From assembly GCA_019247245.1 (NCBI GenBank), contig JAFAPF010000477.1, positions 1 to 6,998 on the forward strand: DNA of 6,998 bases, in the 5' to 3' direction. The notes beneath the pieces are model-generated. The model was not told where the DNA came from. It worked only from the letters and a program-made list of their open reading frames with translations, and searched no databases. Below, one piece after another: positions 1 to 5,247 of this stretch (the first letter of the stretch is position 1; every line of letters starts with the position of its first letter). The translations under genes were made by a program, and so were the position numbers. The DNA is from Rubrobacter sp. (GTDB lineage: Bacteria > Actinomycetota > Rubrobacteria > Rubrobacterales > Rubrobacteraceae).

Positions 1-33
1 GAGCCCGGTCCCCGTCGCGGTCCCGGCCCGCTG

Positions 34-639
34 GTGCGGGCGCTCGGCCGAGCGGTCAACTCGGCGGTCGCCTGGTTCCCCTGGAGCTGGCGGCTCTTCA
101 GCGGTCCCGTGCGGAGGTTCTCCGACTCGGTCGCGGTCGGCTGGGACGAACGCGTCCGATCCGACTCGCCCGAATACCTGGAGCCGCTCGTGGCCCCGCT
201 CGATCGCCTGGAGGCCAGCCCCGGCCGCATCCTCGACATCGGCACCGGGACGGGCGCCGCCGCCCTCGAGCTGGCCGATCGCTACCCGGACGCCGAGGTC
301 ATCGGCATAGACGTCTCTGCGGAGATGGTGGCGCAGGCGAAGGCTAAGGTGGCCGATCGGAGCGTTCCGGTCCGGTTCCTGGTCGCCGACATCGCGAGCT
401 TCGAGGACGAGGAGGGGTTCGACCTGATCGTGATGCTCAACATGCCGCCGTTCTTCGACCGGGTCATCGCCCTCCTGAGGCCCGAAGGCTTCGTGGTCAA
501 CGCCAGCTCCTTCGGCCCGCAGACGCCCTTCTTCACCCCGCTGGCGCTGTTGGAGCGCGGCTTCGAGCGCCGGGGCGTCCGCACGGTTGCCGTAGGGCAG
601 GTTGGCCTGGGCACCTACTACCTCGCCCGACGGGTGTAG
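34..639 (+). CDS. Class I SAM-dependent methyltransferase (probably 5'-partial)
   Basis: Predicted soluble methyltransferase that moves a methyl group from S-adenosylmethionine to an unidentified substrate. The Rossmann-fold SAM site is plain: glycine-rich motif I (ILDIGTGTG, residues 66-74), the acidic residue ending strand 2 (D93 in VIGIDVS) and a motif III-like aspartate (D119 in FLVADI). FDLIVMLNMPPFF (129-141) follows where motif IV is expected, then a LRPEGFVV strand. The N-terminal 60 residues are a basic, Trp-rich helix-like segment. Start: the frame is open to the window edge and no Shine-Dalgarno precedes the GTG at 34, so the true start may lie upstream. Third codon positions are almost all G or C, unlike the rest of the window. 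After the TAG stop the same frame runs 14 more coding-like codons to a second TAG at 682-684. Fold is confident; substrate is unknown. Confidence 0.85.
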   Translation: MRALGRAVNSAVAWFPWSWRLFSGPVRRFSDSVAVGWDERVRSDSPEYLEPLVAPLDRLEASPGRILDIGTGTGAAALELADRYPDAEVIGIDVSAEMVAQAKAKVADRSVPVRFLVADIASFEDEEGFDLIVMLNMPPFFDRVIALLRPEGFVVNASSFGPQTPFFTPLALLERGFERRGVRTVAVGQVGLGTYYLARRV

Positions 640-918
640 CTGGGCCAGCAGCTCGAAGCGATCGGCTACCGCTCCGTGCCGTAGATCCCGAGCGATCCCC
701 TCCGGCTCCGGTGCCGCTCCGGCTCGCCTAGGCGGGAACGAATCTTAGTCCCTGTCCGGCCATTCCGTGTATAAACGAACTTCTCATAAAAGGTATTCTC
801 GGAAAATCCGAACTTCCGACTTTATATCTTCTAGGCAACTTAGTGAATAGAGGCTATCTGGGTAGCTGCTACTAGTAGGATGCCCAATGTTTAAAGCCCA
901 TCCACCACCTAGTAACCT
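640..918. other. Intergenic region with composition switch and a repeat copy
   Basis: No gene seen. The first 45 bases continue the methyltransferase frame. GC-rich sequence ends near 740 and gives way to AT-richer DNA. A degenerate copy of the intergenic repeat family (TTCTCGGAAA at 796-805, TGAATA at 844-849) and a 10-bp palindrome, CTACTAGTAG, at about 870 follow. It separates two convergent genes; no convincing intrinsic terminator was found. Confidence 0.5.
780..849. repeat. Intergenic TTCTCGGAAA/TGAATA repeat, degenerate copy
   Basis: Contains TTCTCGGAAA (796-805), a TTCCG inverted partner a few bases on, then GGCAACTTAG and TGAATA (844-849) followed by GAGGC-ATCTGGG. The block 780-816 aligns closely with 4843-4877 (a CTTCYCAT start, ATTCTCGGAA in the middle, CGARCTTC at the end), which shows it belongs to the same family. 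Confidence 0.55.
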
Positions 919-1293
919 TCATCTGCGATCTGCAGTGGCTTGAGTAGCTCTCCATATGTAGAGCACCACGAACAAAGCCTCAACAATCAGAGAAAATACA
1001 CCCGGAGGGTCAAACCACTCCCTTTCACTTTGGGGCAACCCCGGCAACCCAAACGCACGGCTAATGACGTACATTCCAAACGCCCCACCAGCTACAAATA
1101 CCCCTAGTATCCATCCCCACGACGAACCTCTGTAGATGCCAACAGCTGATGCGATAGCTCCTACAACGTTGGCCACGAACAATAGACCCAAATAAGAAGC
1201 GTATTCGAAGTACTCAGAGGCTAGGAACAGATGGATTAGACCGACGAGGGCTATCAGTACGATACCTGCCCACATAGACCTCGTTTGGTTCAT
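919..1293 (-). CDS. Small four-helix membrane protein, unknown function
   Basis: Predicted integral membrane protein of 124 residues if it starts at the ATG at 1293; an in-frame GTG at 1308 would add five residues, and neither start has a clear Shine-Dalgarno. Four hydrophobic segments are visible, at about residues 8-25, 34-52, 58-79 and 98-114. TM1 ends in a His-Leu-containing stretch (LIHLFLASEYFEYASYLG) typical of small conserved membrane proteins of high-GC Gram-positives. The loop between TM3 and TM4 is PGLPQSEREWFDPPG, and the tail is short and polar. I recognise the general family look but no function. It stands alone on the minus strand. The regular alternation of helices and charged loops argues for a real gene. 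Confidence 0.75.
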   Translation of the reverse strand: MNQTRSMWAGIVLIALVGLIHLFLASEYFEYASYLGLLFVANVVGAIASAVGIYRGSSWGWILGVFVAGGAFGMYVISRAFGLPGLPQSEREWFDPPGVFSLIVEALFVVLYIWRATQATADRR

Positions 1294-1353
1294 AGAGTCA
1301 TGATACACGATGGGTCCGCCCGGCCAGGGGTTTAGGGTGCGGTGAAGCTACAA

Positions 1354-1455
1354 TTTCTGAGAATAACTCTTCCAGGCGATAGTGTGAATAATGACGTTGC
1401 CGGTTCGTAGAGTCTGCTTGGCAACTGAGCTTCCGGCGTTCCTTGTTATCGGAAA
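1354..1455. repeat. Intergenic repeat element with inverted ends
   Basis: TTTCTGAGAA (1354-1363), 21 bases, then TGAATA (1385-1390). An inverted partner, TTATCGGAAA (1446-1455), follows, so the segment is bounded by near-complementary 10-mers. The spacing from motif start to TGAATA is 31 bp, the same as in the copies at 1953, 2922, 4277 and 6629, although the sequence between has diverged. Confidence 0.6.
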
Positions 1456-1478
1456 CTCATAACCTCGGAGAGCACATA

Positions 1479-1510
1479 TAAAGAGCCGGGGCTTTAAAGA
1501 GCCGGGGCTT
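1479..1510. repeat. Perfect 16-bp tandem duplication
   Basis: TAAAGAGCCGGGGCTT occurs twice in immediate succession (1479-1494, 1495-1510) and a third unit begins with TA. Each unit can fold on AGCC/GGCT. A looser 17-bp tandem (AAGATTAGAATC / AAGATCAGAATC) follows at about 1540-1570. Both lie just downstream of the octapeptide gene on its strand, so a weak terminator role is possible but there is no clear T-tract. Confidence 0.7.
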
Positions 1511-1575
1511 TATAACAGTCCCAGCCCAACAATACTATGAAGATTAGAATCCTATAAAGATCAGAATCGCTGCTC

Positions 1576-1809
1576 TTAGTCTAGGTCAAAGCCTCTCAAT
1601 CCCACAAAGGAACCTCTATCGTCCACGTCGCGGCCAGAGTTAAAATCGAAGTCGCGGCCGGAGTTAAAATCGACATCACGCACAGAGTGAAAATCGAAGT
1701 CGCGGTCGCCGTCGTCACGGTCTCTTTCCCACGCCATGGCGGGGGCGGCAAACACCATCATCGCCACCAATAAAGCGACCACCGCCAGAATTGCCTTGAT
1801 GCGTCTCAT
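1576..1809 (-). CDS. Small secreted protein with Asp-rich octapeptide repeats
   Basis: 77-residue predicted exported protein. Residues 1-26 are a textbook Sec signal peptide: MRRIK basic start, hydrophobic core, AMA cleavage motif before W27. The 51-residue mature part holds about 15 Asp and 8 Arg and is mostly four octapeptide repeats (36-67) of the form RD-[FV]-D-F-N-S-G, giving alternating acidic and aromatic residues. The start is fixed by AAGGAGGT at 1816-1823, six bases upstream. The Asp ladder suggests cation binding or a surface/cell-wall role by inference. It does not match the RTX nonapeptide or an EF-hand loop (one residue too many before Gly). Its leader and signal sequence are duplicated at 6315-6576, where the repeat domain is missing. 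I do not recognise the family. Confidence 0.75.
   Translation of the reverse strand: MRRIKAILAVVALLVAMMVFAAPAMAWERDRDDGDRDFDFHSVRDVDFNSGRDFDFNSGRDVDDRGSFVGLRGFDLD
1609..1704 (-). repeat. Four 24-bp (8-residue) coding repeats
   Basis: Units in protein order: RDFDFHSV, RDVDFNSG, RDFDFNSG, RDVDDRGS. The units encoding the middle repeats are nearly identical in DNA, pointing to recent slippage or unequal crossing-over. Copy number may therefore vary between strains. Confidence 0.8.
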
Positions 1810-1815
1810 ATGCTC

Positions 1816-1823
1816 ACCTCCTT
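1816..1823 (-). promoter_or_regulatory. Ribosome binding site of the octapeptide gene
   Basis: AAGGAGGT on the minus strand, six bases before the ATG at 1809. It is one of the strongest Shine-Dalgarno matches in the window and decides the start codon. Confidence 0.85.
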
Positions 1824-1952
1824 ATCTCCGTTAGGGGGTGGAGAAGAAGGCTGCAACCCCGCCCCTTTAGCTAACTACGTGCGGGGGTATACGTCTATAT
1901 CTACACATTGGTTTTCGACCACCCTCAATATATGCAAGACTCTGCATCTGGG
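1824..1952 (-). promoter_or_regulatory. Leader/promoter region of the octapeptide gene, conserved in the duplicate
   Basis: This stretch is retained in both copies of the duplication, so it probably holds the promoter and 5' untranslated region. An imperfect inverted repeat lies at 1883-1904 (loop CGTC); the equivalent at 6469-6490 is a perfect 9-bp stem. A weak promoter candidate reads TTGAGG, 19 bases, TAGATA on the minus strand (GTGACA and TGGATA in the other copy). The promoter boxes are tentative. Confidence 0.4.
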
Positions 1953-2059
1953 TTTCCGAGAACATCACTTAGCGCCAATCCAATGAATAAGACGCGTCCT
2001 GTTTCCACTTCCTAGTTATTCTCGGAAATTGTATTTCCGGTGTTACCGATTCTCGGAAA
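1953..2059. repeat. Intergenic repeat element, full copy plus extra motif
   Basis: TTTCCGAGAA (1953-1962), 21 bases, TGAATA (1984-1989), then the exact inverse TTCTCGGAAA at 2019-2028. This makes a 76-bp segment with perfect 10-bp inverted ends. A further TTCTCGGAAA follows at 2050-2059, 31 bp on. Positions 1965-2011 match 4774-4820 at 46 of 47 bases. Confidence 0.75.
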
Positions 2060-2269
2060 GTCACCTAATGACAAAGGCTGCTACTCGTGAAAGTTTGGCT
2101 CGGCTCTTCTTCTTTTCAGTGTGTAGAGGGCCGTACAGCCAAACCGCTGGTCGTACGACATCGCAGGGTAGAGCTTCTCAGACCCACAACCTGGAGTGCT
2201 TTGTACAGATTTTTGCCCAAATCTCGTGTGGAGCGAGGCTTGCGGGGGTACGAGAATATTGTTCATCTC

Positions 2270-2323
2270 GGGGGCCGGAATCGTCTTCTCTCATCGGACT
2301 ACATACCTTCAACTCCCGGCCCC
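2270..2323. repeat. GGGGGCCGG inverted-repeat element, copy 1
   Basis: GGGGCCGG (2271-2278) pairs with CCGGCCCC (2316-2323) across 37 bases and is followed by TTT. The right half shares scattered identity with 2625-2665 (CATC-GG, TACAT, CT-C, CCGGCCCC, TTT, TTAC in the same order), so the two elements look related. Confidence 0.5.
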
Positions 2324-2458
2324 TTTCTATTACTGCTTACTACAAAAAAGACCCGGTACTCCCGAGAGGGATAGAGTGGGCAAGGATAAAAGCACACGGG
2401 AGCACCAGAGTCTCTAGGGTCGGCATTTCTACCTTCTGGTGGACCTTGGTGTCAATGA

Positions 2459-2476
2459 ACTACCACATGTGGTAGT
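2459..2476. repeat. Perfect 18-bp palindrome
   Basis: ACTACCACATGTGGTAGT is fully self-complementary with no spacer. This form suits a dimeric DNA-binding protein better than a hairpin. No gene starts nearby, so any regulatory target is unclear. Confidence 0.7.
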
Positions 2477-2601
2477 ACGCTATCTAGTAACATTAACTCT
2501 CAACTAAAGATTATAAATAGCGATAGAAAACACGTAATCTGATTAAGGGTAAGGTGGGTAGATCTTGTTTGGGCTACCTACGGGTGTAATGTGGTGTGGT
2601 A

Positions 2602-2659
2602 TATGGGGGCCGGACCCCCATAAGGCATCTGGTACATGTCTCCCCGTCCGGCCCCCTTT
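2602..2659. repeat. GGGGGCCGG inverted-repeat element, copy 2, with competing stems
   Basis: GGGGGCCGGAC (2605-2615) pairs perfectly with GTCCGGCCCCC (2646-2656), an 11-bp stem followed by TTT. The same left arm also forms a local 8-bp hairpin, TATGGGGG (2602-2609) with CCCCCATA (2615-2622). The two stems exclude each other. It may be a terminator for either flank, a tiny palindromic mobile element or part of an RNA switch; the T-tract is too short to call a terminator firmly. Confidence 0.6.
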
Positions 2660-2801
2660 AGCTTACGTGTTTAGTCTGCTATTAGCTAGAGCCTAGCGCA
2701 TAATCAACATCGTGCTTGCTTCCTGTGAGGATCCTACGGACATAGAAAGCGGAGCAGCATCGGCCAGGTGGCACATTTTTGCTTGTAACGCCTAAGTGCC
2801 G

Positions 2802-2958
2802 CTAGCTGCCGATAAGCCATAATTCTCGGTCACTCGCAACGTTGTCAGCTTTACAAGTTTTCCGGCATGCAGAGCTCTCGGAAGCTCAATTTCCGGCACT
2901 ACTCAGAACCGGAAGCACAGGTTTCCGAGAACATCACTTAGCGACAATCTGATGAATA
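2802..2958. repeat. Intergenic repeats in both orientations
   Basis: A minus-oriented copy at 2802-2829 (reverse complement CCGAGAA, 8 bases, TATCGGCA) matches 6731-6758 at 24 of 28 bases. CTCTCGGAAG follows at 2875-2884. A plus-oriented full copy has TTTCCGAGAA at 2922-2931, 21 bases, TGAATA at 2953-2958, with a CGGAAG arm in front (2910-2915) able to pair with TTTCCG. It lies downstream of the NiCoT gene. Confidence 0.65.
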
Positions 2959-3018
2959 GAGGCGATCTGCCCCTCTAGGCCTCCCTGCGGTATGAAGCAG
3001 AGATGTCCGTTTGAGGAT

Positions 3019-4104
3019 TCACTCATCCAGCGTTCGTTTTCTTCCTTCTTCGTCGCTGCTAACCACTAAGGCGCTACTCCAACGCTCCTCGACTCTTCCA
3101 AACCTCCAGATAAAGTAAGAAATCGACCACGCCACAATAAACATCGCCACCACTATGTAGCCCAGAGGCCCGAAGTCCAGATCTTGGATAAAACCCCACA
3201 CACTGCCCTCCATCCCGAGGTTCGAAGTGGAGACCTGCAGAACCTCTATGGTCCCAATGAATAGCGCTACGACCACGGACAGGCCGGTCACGGTGATGTT
3301 GTAGTAGATCTTGCGGATGGGGTTCGAGAAAGCCCAGTCGTAGGCCTGGGCCATAAAAGCACCATCCGCAGTGTCCATAAGGCACATCCCCGAAGCAAAT
3401 AACAGCGGCAGCAACAGAATCGCTCCCACCGGTATCCCGCCTGAGGCTGCACCAGCAGAGATGGCTAAAAGAGCTATCTCCGAGGCGGTGTCAAAGCCAA
3501 ACCCAAAGAGTACCCCCACAGGATACATTTGCCAGCTGCTGTCGATCTTGCTGGAGAGCCCACCGAGGAACCTGTTCATGAATCCCCGGCTCATGAGCCG
3601 CTTCTCCAACTGCTCGGCGTTGTAAGTGCCCCGCTTCATCTCCCGAAAAATGCGGATGATGTCTATCAGAACGAGCAGGTTGAGAATGCCTATGATGTAC
3701 AGGAAGATCCCAGAGACAGACGTGCTTATGACGCCTCCTATACCCTGCAGAGTAGGCAACTCCTCCTGAGCCACATTGGTAGCGACCGCTAGAGCCAAGG
3801 CCATGCTCGCGACGACCGTGGAATGGCCCAGAGAGAAGAAGAAGCCTACTCCTACCTGCTTCTTCCCATCCTGCAAGAACTTTCTGGTCGTGTTGTCGAT
3901 GGCAGCTATGTGGTCGGCGTCAAAGGCGTGCCGGAGCCCCAAGGTGTACGCTAGGATCCCCAAGCCCAGCATCTCTGGATACTCCGGAGCTATGAGCAGG
4001 AGGAGAAGCCCCCACCCAGCCAGATGCATAAGCCCTACAACCCCAAAGAAAAAACCGACCCTCACCCTGAGGGACTCTCTCAGGTTACTAGAGACAATAC
4101 TCAT
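3019..4104 (-). CDS. NiCoT-family nickel/cobalt permease
   Basis: Secondary transporter for high-affinity uptake of Ni2+ and/or Co2+ across the cytoplasmic membrane (HoxN/NixA/NhlF family); such uptake feeds urease, hydrogenase or cobalamin enzymes. 361 residues, normal for the family, with about eight hydrophobic helices. All signatures are present (numbered from the ATG at 4104): RHAFDADHI at 58-66 (the metal-binding HX4DH helix), GHSTVV at 93-98, LFGFGFDTASE at 199-209, and GMCLMDTADG with AYDWAF at 239-259. Start: the frame extends to a GTG at 4140, but AAGGAGGG at 4115-4122 lies 10 bases before the ATG at 4104, so the shorter form is preferred. It stands alone, divergent from the gene at 4403. 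Sequence cannot say whether Ni or Co is preferred, and no nickel enzyme is in the window. Confidence 0.95.
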   Translation of the reverse strand: MSIVSSNLRESLRVRVGFFFGVVGLMHLAGWGLLLLLIAPEYPEMLGLGILAYTLGLRHAFDADHIAAIDNTTRKFLQDGKKQVGVGFFFSLGHSTVVASMALALAVATNVAQEELPTLQGIGGVISTSVSGIFLYIIGILNLLVLIDIIRIFREMKRGTYNAEQLEKRLMSRGFMNRFLGGLSSKIDSSWQMYPVGVLFGFGFDTASEIALLAISAGAASGGIPVGAILLLPLLFASGMCLMDTADGAFMAQAYDWAFSNPIRKIYYNITVTGLSVVVALFIGTIEVLQVSTSNLGMEGSVWGFIQDLDFGPLGYIVVAMFIVAWSISYFIWRFGRVEERWSSALVVSSDEEGRKRTLDE

Positions 4105-4114
4105 CTTTATAGAG

Positions 4115-4122
4115 CCCTCCTT
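4115..4122 (-). promoter_or_regulatory. Ribosome binding site that sets the NiCoT start
   Basis: AAGGAGGG on the minus strand, 10 bases before the ATG at 4104. It falls inside the longer open frame, which argues against the upstream GTG (4140) and ATG (4128) as starts. Confidence 0.7.
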
Positions 4123-4171
4123 TACCATAGATGACCCCACAGATGGCTTTGTTTAGCACCACTCCTTACCT

Positions 4172-4191
4172 AGCGGGCAGATAAGCCCGCT
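4172..4191 (-). promoter_or_regulatory. Hairpin in the NiCoT leader
   Basis: AGCGGGC and GCCCGCT form a perfect 7-bp stem with a 6-base loop, about 70 bases before the NiCoT start. No cobalamin or NiCo riboswitch consensus was recognised around it, and no T-tract follows in the minus direction. It could be a leader stem or a metal-regulator operator; the role is unknown. Confidence 0.45.
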
Positions 4192-4276
4192 CCCTGTTAC
4201 ACAATAAAGGCAGAGTAATGAACATAGCAAGCACAGGCGTCAATGTGCCAGGCGGCTTATTTGGATGAGAGATCAG

Positions 4277-4313
4277 TTTCCGAGAATAACCAGTATCGGC
4301 AATTTAATGAATA
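4277..4313. repeat. Intergenic repeat, single full-length unit
   Basis: TTTCCGAGAA (4277-4286), 21 bases containing TATCGGCAAT, then TGAATA (4308-4313). It lies in the divergent region between the NiCoT gene and the 97-residue membrane-protein gene. Confidence 0.7.
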
Positions 4314-4318
4314 TCTAC

Positions 4319-4349
4319 TACACTGGACTCAAAGTACTTTACACTGGAC
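4319..4349. promoter_or_regulatory. Direct repeat with 21-bp period, candidate operator
   Basis: TACACTGGAC occurs at 4319-4328 and again at 4340-4349. A 21-bp period is two helical turns, placing both on one face of the DNA. They sit 54-84 bases before the ATG at 4403, where a regulator or promoter would act. Confidence 0.45.
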
Positions 4350-4402
4350 CGTGCGCACCTCTTAGTGAGGCGTTGAGTCGAACCCCGTCTGGAGGTCGCC
4401 GA

Positions 4403-4696
4403 ATGGATTATGCAACACTGATAAAGAAGCCGAGCGCCTTTCTTCCGGTGGCAATGTCGTTCGCCGCTCTCGCCACAGTGTTTTTCCATATTGCCATGTA
4501 CGGCGCTACCCGTGAGGCTGATGAGGGAACCGCCGCCCATATCTGGCAGCTGCTCATGGTTGGACAGGTGCCAATCGTGGCGTTCTTCGTTATCAAGTGG
4601 CTACCGCAGACTCTAAGGCAGGCGCTGCCGGTACTGGTGCTGCAAGCCCTCGCCGTGCTCGCAGCACTTGCACCCGTTTGGTATTTCGACCTTTAG
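4403..4696 (+). CDS. Small three-helix membrane protein, conserved hypothetical
   Basis: 97-residue integral membrane protein with three hydrophobic segments at about residues 12-34, 46-64 and 72-94. The first loop is short and acidic (READEGTAAHIWQ) and the second basic (KWLPQTLRQ). The look is that of a widespread uncharacterised small membrane protein; I know no function. The start is set by GGAGGT at 4391-4396, six bases before the ATG. The frame is open back to 4265, but that extension reads through a repeat unit and has no membrane or coding character. It is transcribed away from the NiCoT gene with an upstream region of about 300 bases holding a repeat unit and a 21-bp-spaced direct repeat. 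Confidence 0.8.
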   Translation: MDYATLIKKPSAFLPVAMSFAALATVFFHIAMYGATREADEGTAAHIWQLLMVGQVPIVAFFVIKWLPQTLRQALPVLVLQALAVLAALAPVWYFDL

Positions 4697-4751
4697 CGAG
4701 AGGTTGCCTGCGACTATAAATAATTTAGTTAGGCAACTTAGAGCGCCTGAG

Positions 4752-4868
4752 TTTTCGAGAACATCCGCGAATTTCACTTAGCGGCAATCCAATGAATAAG
4801 ACGCGTCCTGTTTCCACTTCTAGAAACTCTCGGAAATCTGAGCTTCCCATGAAAAGCATTCTCGGAAG
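4752..4868. repeat. Intergenic repeat element with a 10-bp insertion
   Basis: TTTTCGAGAA (4752-4761), 31 bases, TGAATA (4793-4798), then the inverted partner CTCTCGGAAA (4827-4836) and a further TTCTCGGAAG (4859-4868), 32 bp on. Positions 4774-4820 match 1965-2011 at 46 of 47 bases. Relative to that copy exactly 10 bases are inserted after GAGAACATC. Confidence 0.7.
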
Positions 4869-4965
4869 CCGAGCTTCGTATCCTCAAACGTTCGCGCTAG
4901 TCGCAGGTGGTCCTTGAACGTGCCATCCTTCTACCTTCAGGGCATCGAAGTCGGGAGGGCGAACC

Positions 4966-5247
4966 ATGGGTGAGCAGGATAGCCTGTTCGAGCGGGTGAG
5001 GAACAGCTTCACCAAGCAGGGGATTATGGGGCTCCTAGGCGCGAAGGTGACCGAGGTGGGTGAGGGCCGGTGCCAAATCGAGGTGCGCTACAGCGACGAG
5101 CTTACTCAGCAACAGCGCTACTTCCACGGTGCGGTTGCCGGAGCCATCGCTGACAGCGCCGGGGGTTATGCGGCGCTGACTCTCGCGCCGGAAGACCGAG
5201 AGGTGGTCACGGTCGAATACAAGATTATTCACAGCCACTATTCTTGA
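4966..5247 (+). pseudogene. PaaI-like hotdog thioesterase, truncated at the C-terminus
   Basis: 93-residue frame matching the first two thirds of PaaI-type acyl-CoA thioesterases, which are usually about 140-150 residues. The N-terminal region GIMGLLGAKVTEVGEGRC and the core QQRYFHGAVAGAIADSAGGYAALTL (split: helix at 53-71) are clear; the conserved Asp (D63) is kept, while the usual HGG reads HGA at 54-56. TVEYKI at 82-87 normally leads into a strand and the last third of the fold; here it runs into IHSHYS and a TGA. I found no remnant of the missing part downstream in any frame. The start has GGGAGGG at 4953-4959, six bases upstream, so it could still be translated, but half a hotdog fold is unlikely to be active. 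Deletion or rearrangement near 5225-5247 is the likeliest cause. Confidence 0.75.

Larger units (their letters stand above)
1732..1990. repeat. Segmental duplication, copy 1 (signal peptide, leader and repeat)
   Basis: About 260 bp aligned almost end to end with 6315-6576: the 5' part of the secreted-protein gene, its ribosome binding site, its leader (including a block GGAGAAGAAGGCTGCAACCC identical in both) and the adjoining TTTCCGAGAA repeat. Differences are scattered substitutions and small indels. Homology stops on one side just inside the coding region after the signal peptide, and on the other at TGAATA of the repeat. Confidence 0.85.
1810..3018. other. 1.2-kb gene-poor stretch rich in inverted repeats
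   Basis: No convincing protein gene on either strand. Open frames at 2029-2475 and 2087-2374 (+) and 2081-2266 (-) lack ribosome binding sites, have mixed third-position composition and match nothing I know. The stretch holds the octapeptide-gene leader, repeat copies at 1953-2059 and 2802-2958, a hairpin at about 2131-2157 (CGTAC/GTACG), two GGGGGCCGG inverted-repeat elements (2270-2323, 2605-2656) and a perfect 18-bp palindrome (2459-2476). A structured non-coding RNA is possible in 2090-2660, but I could not match any known class. Confidence 0.5.

Noticed and set aside
1953..2059. CRISPR-like array suggested by 31-32-bp spaced motifs
   Set aside because: The motifs are only 10 bp, occur in both orientations, the sequence between is itself related among copies, and no cas gene or long identical repeat is present.
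2090..2200. tRNA-like stretch (GGTAGAGC with nearby stems)
   Set aside because: No acceptor stem, no T-loop consensus at the right distance and no anticodon arm could be assembled.
2081..2266. 61-codon minus-strand frame
   Set aside because: No ribosome binding site in good position, overlaps structured noncoding sequence, and no recognisable protein features.
2029..2475. Long plus-strand open frames (2029-2475, 2087-2374)
   Set aside because: They start with TTG/GTG without a ribosome binding site, run through repeat motifs and hairpins, have mixed third-position composition and match no family I know.
4105..4140. Longer NiCoT start at GTG 4140
   Set aside because: A strong AAGGAGGG lies inside this extension and fits the ATG at 4104; the added 12 residues are not typical of the family.
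4141..4276. Cobalamin or NiCo riboswitch upstream of the permease
   Set aside because: I could not find the conserved boxes or the multi-helix architecture; only a simple 7-bp hairpin is present.
4265..4402. Upstream extension of the 97-residue membrane protein
   Set aside because: The extension translates an intergenic repeat unit and direct repeats; GGAGGT at 4391 clearly selects the ATG at 4403.
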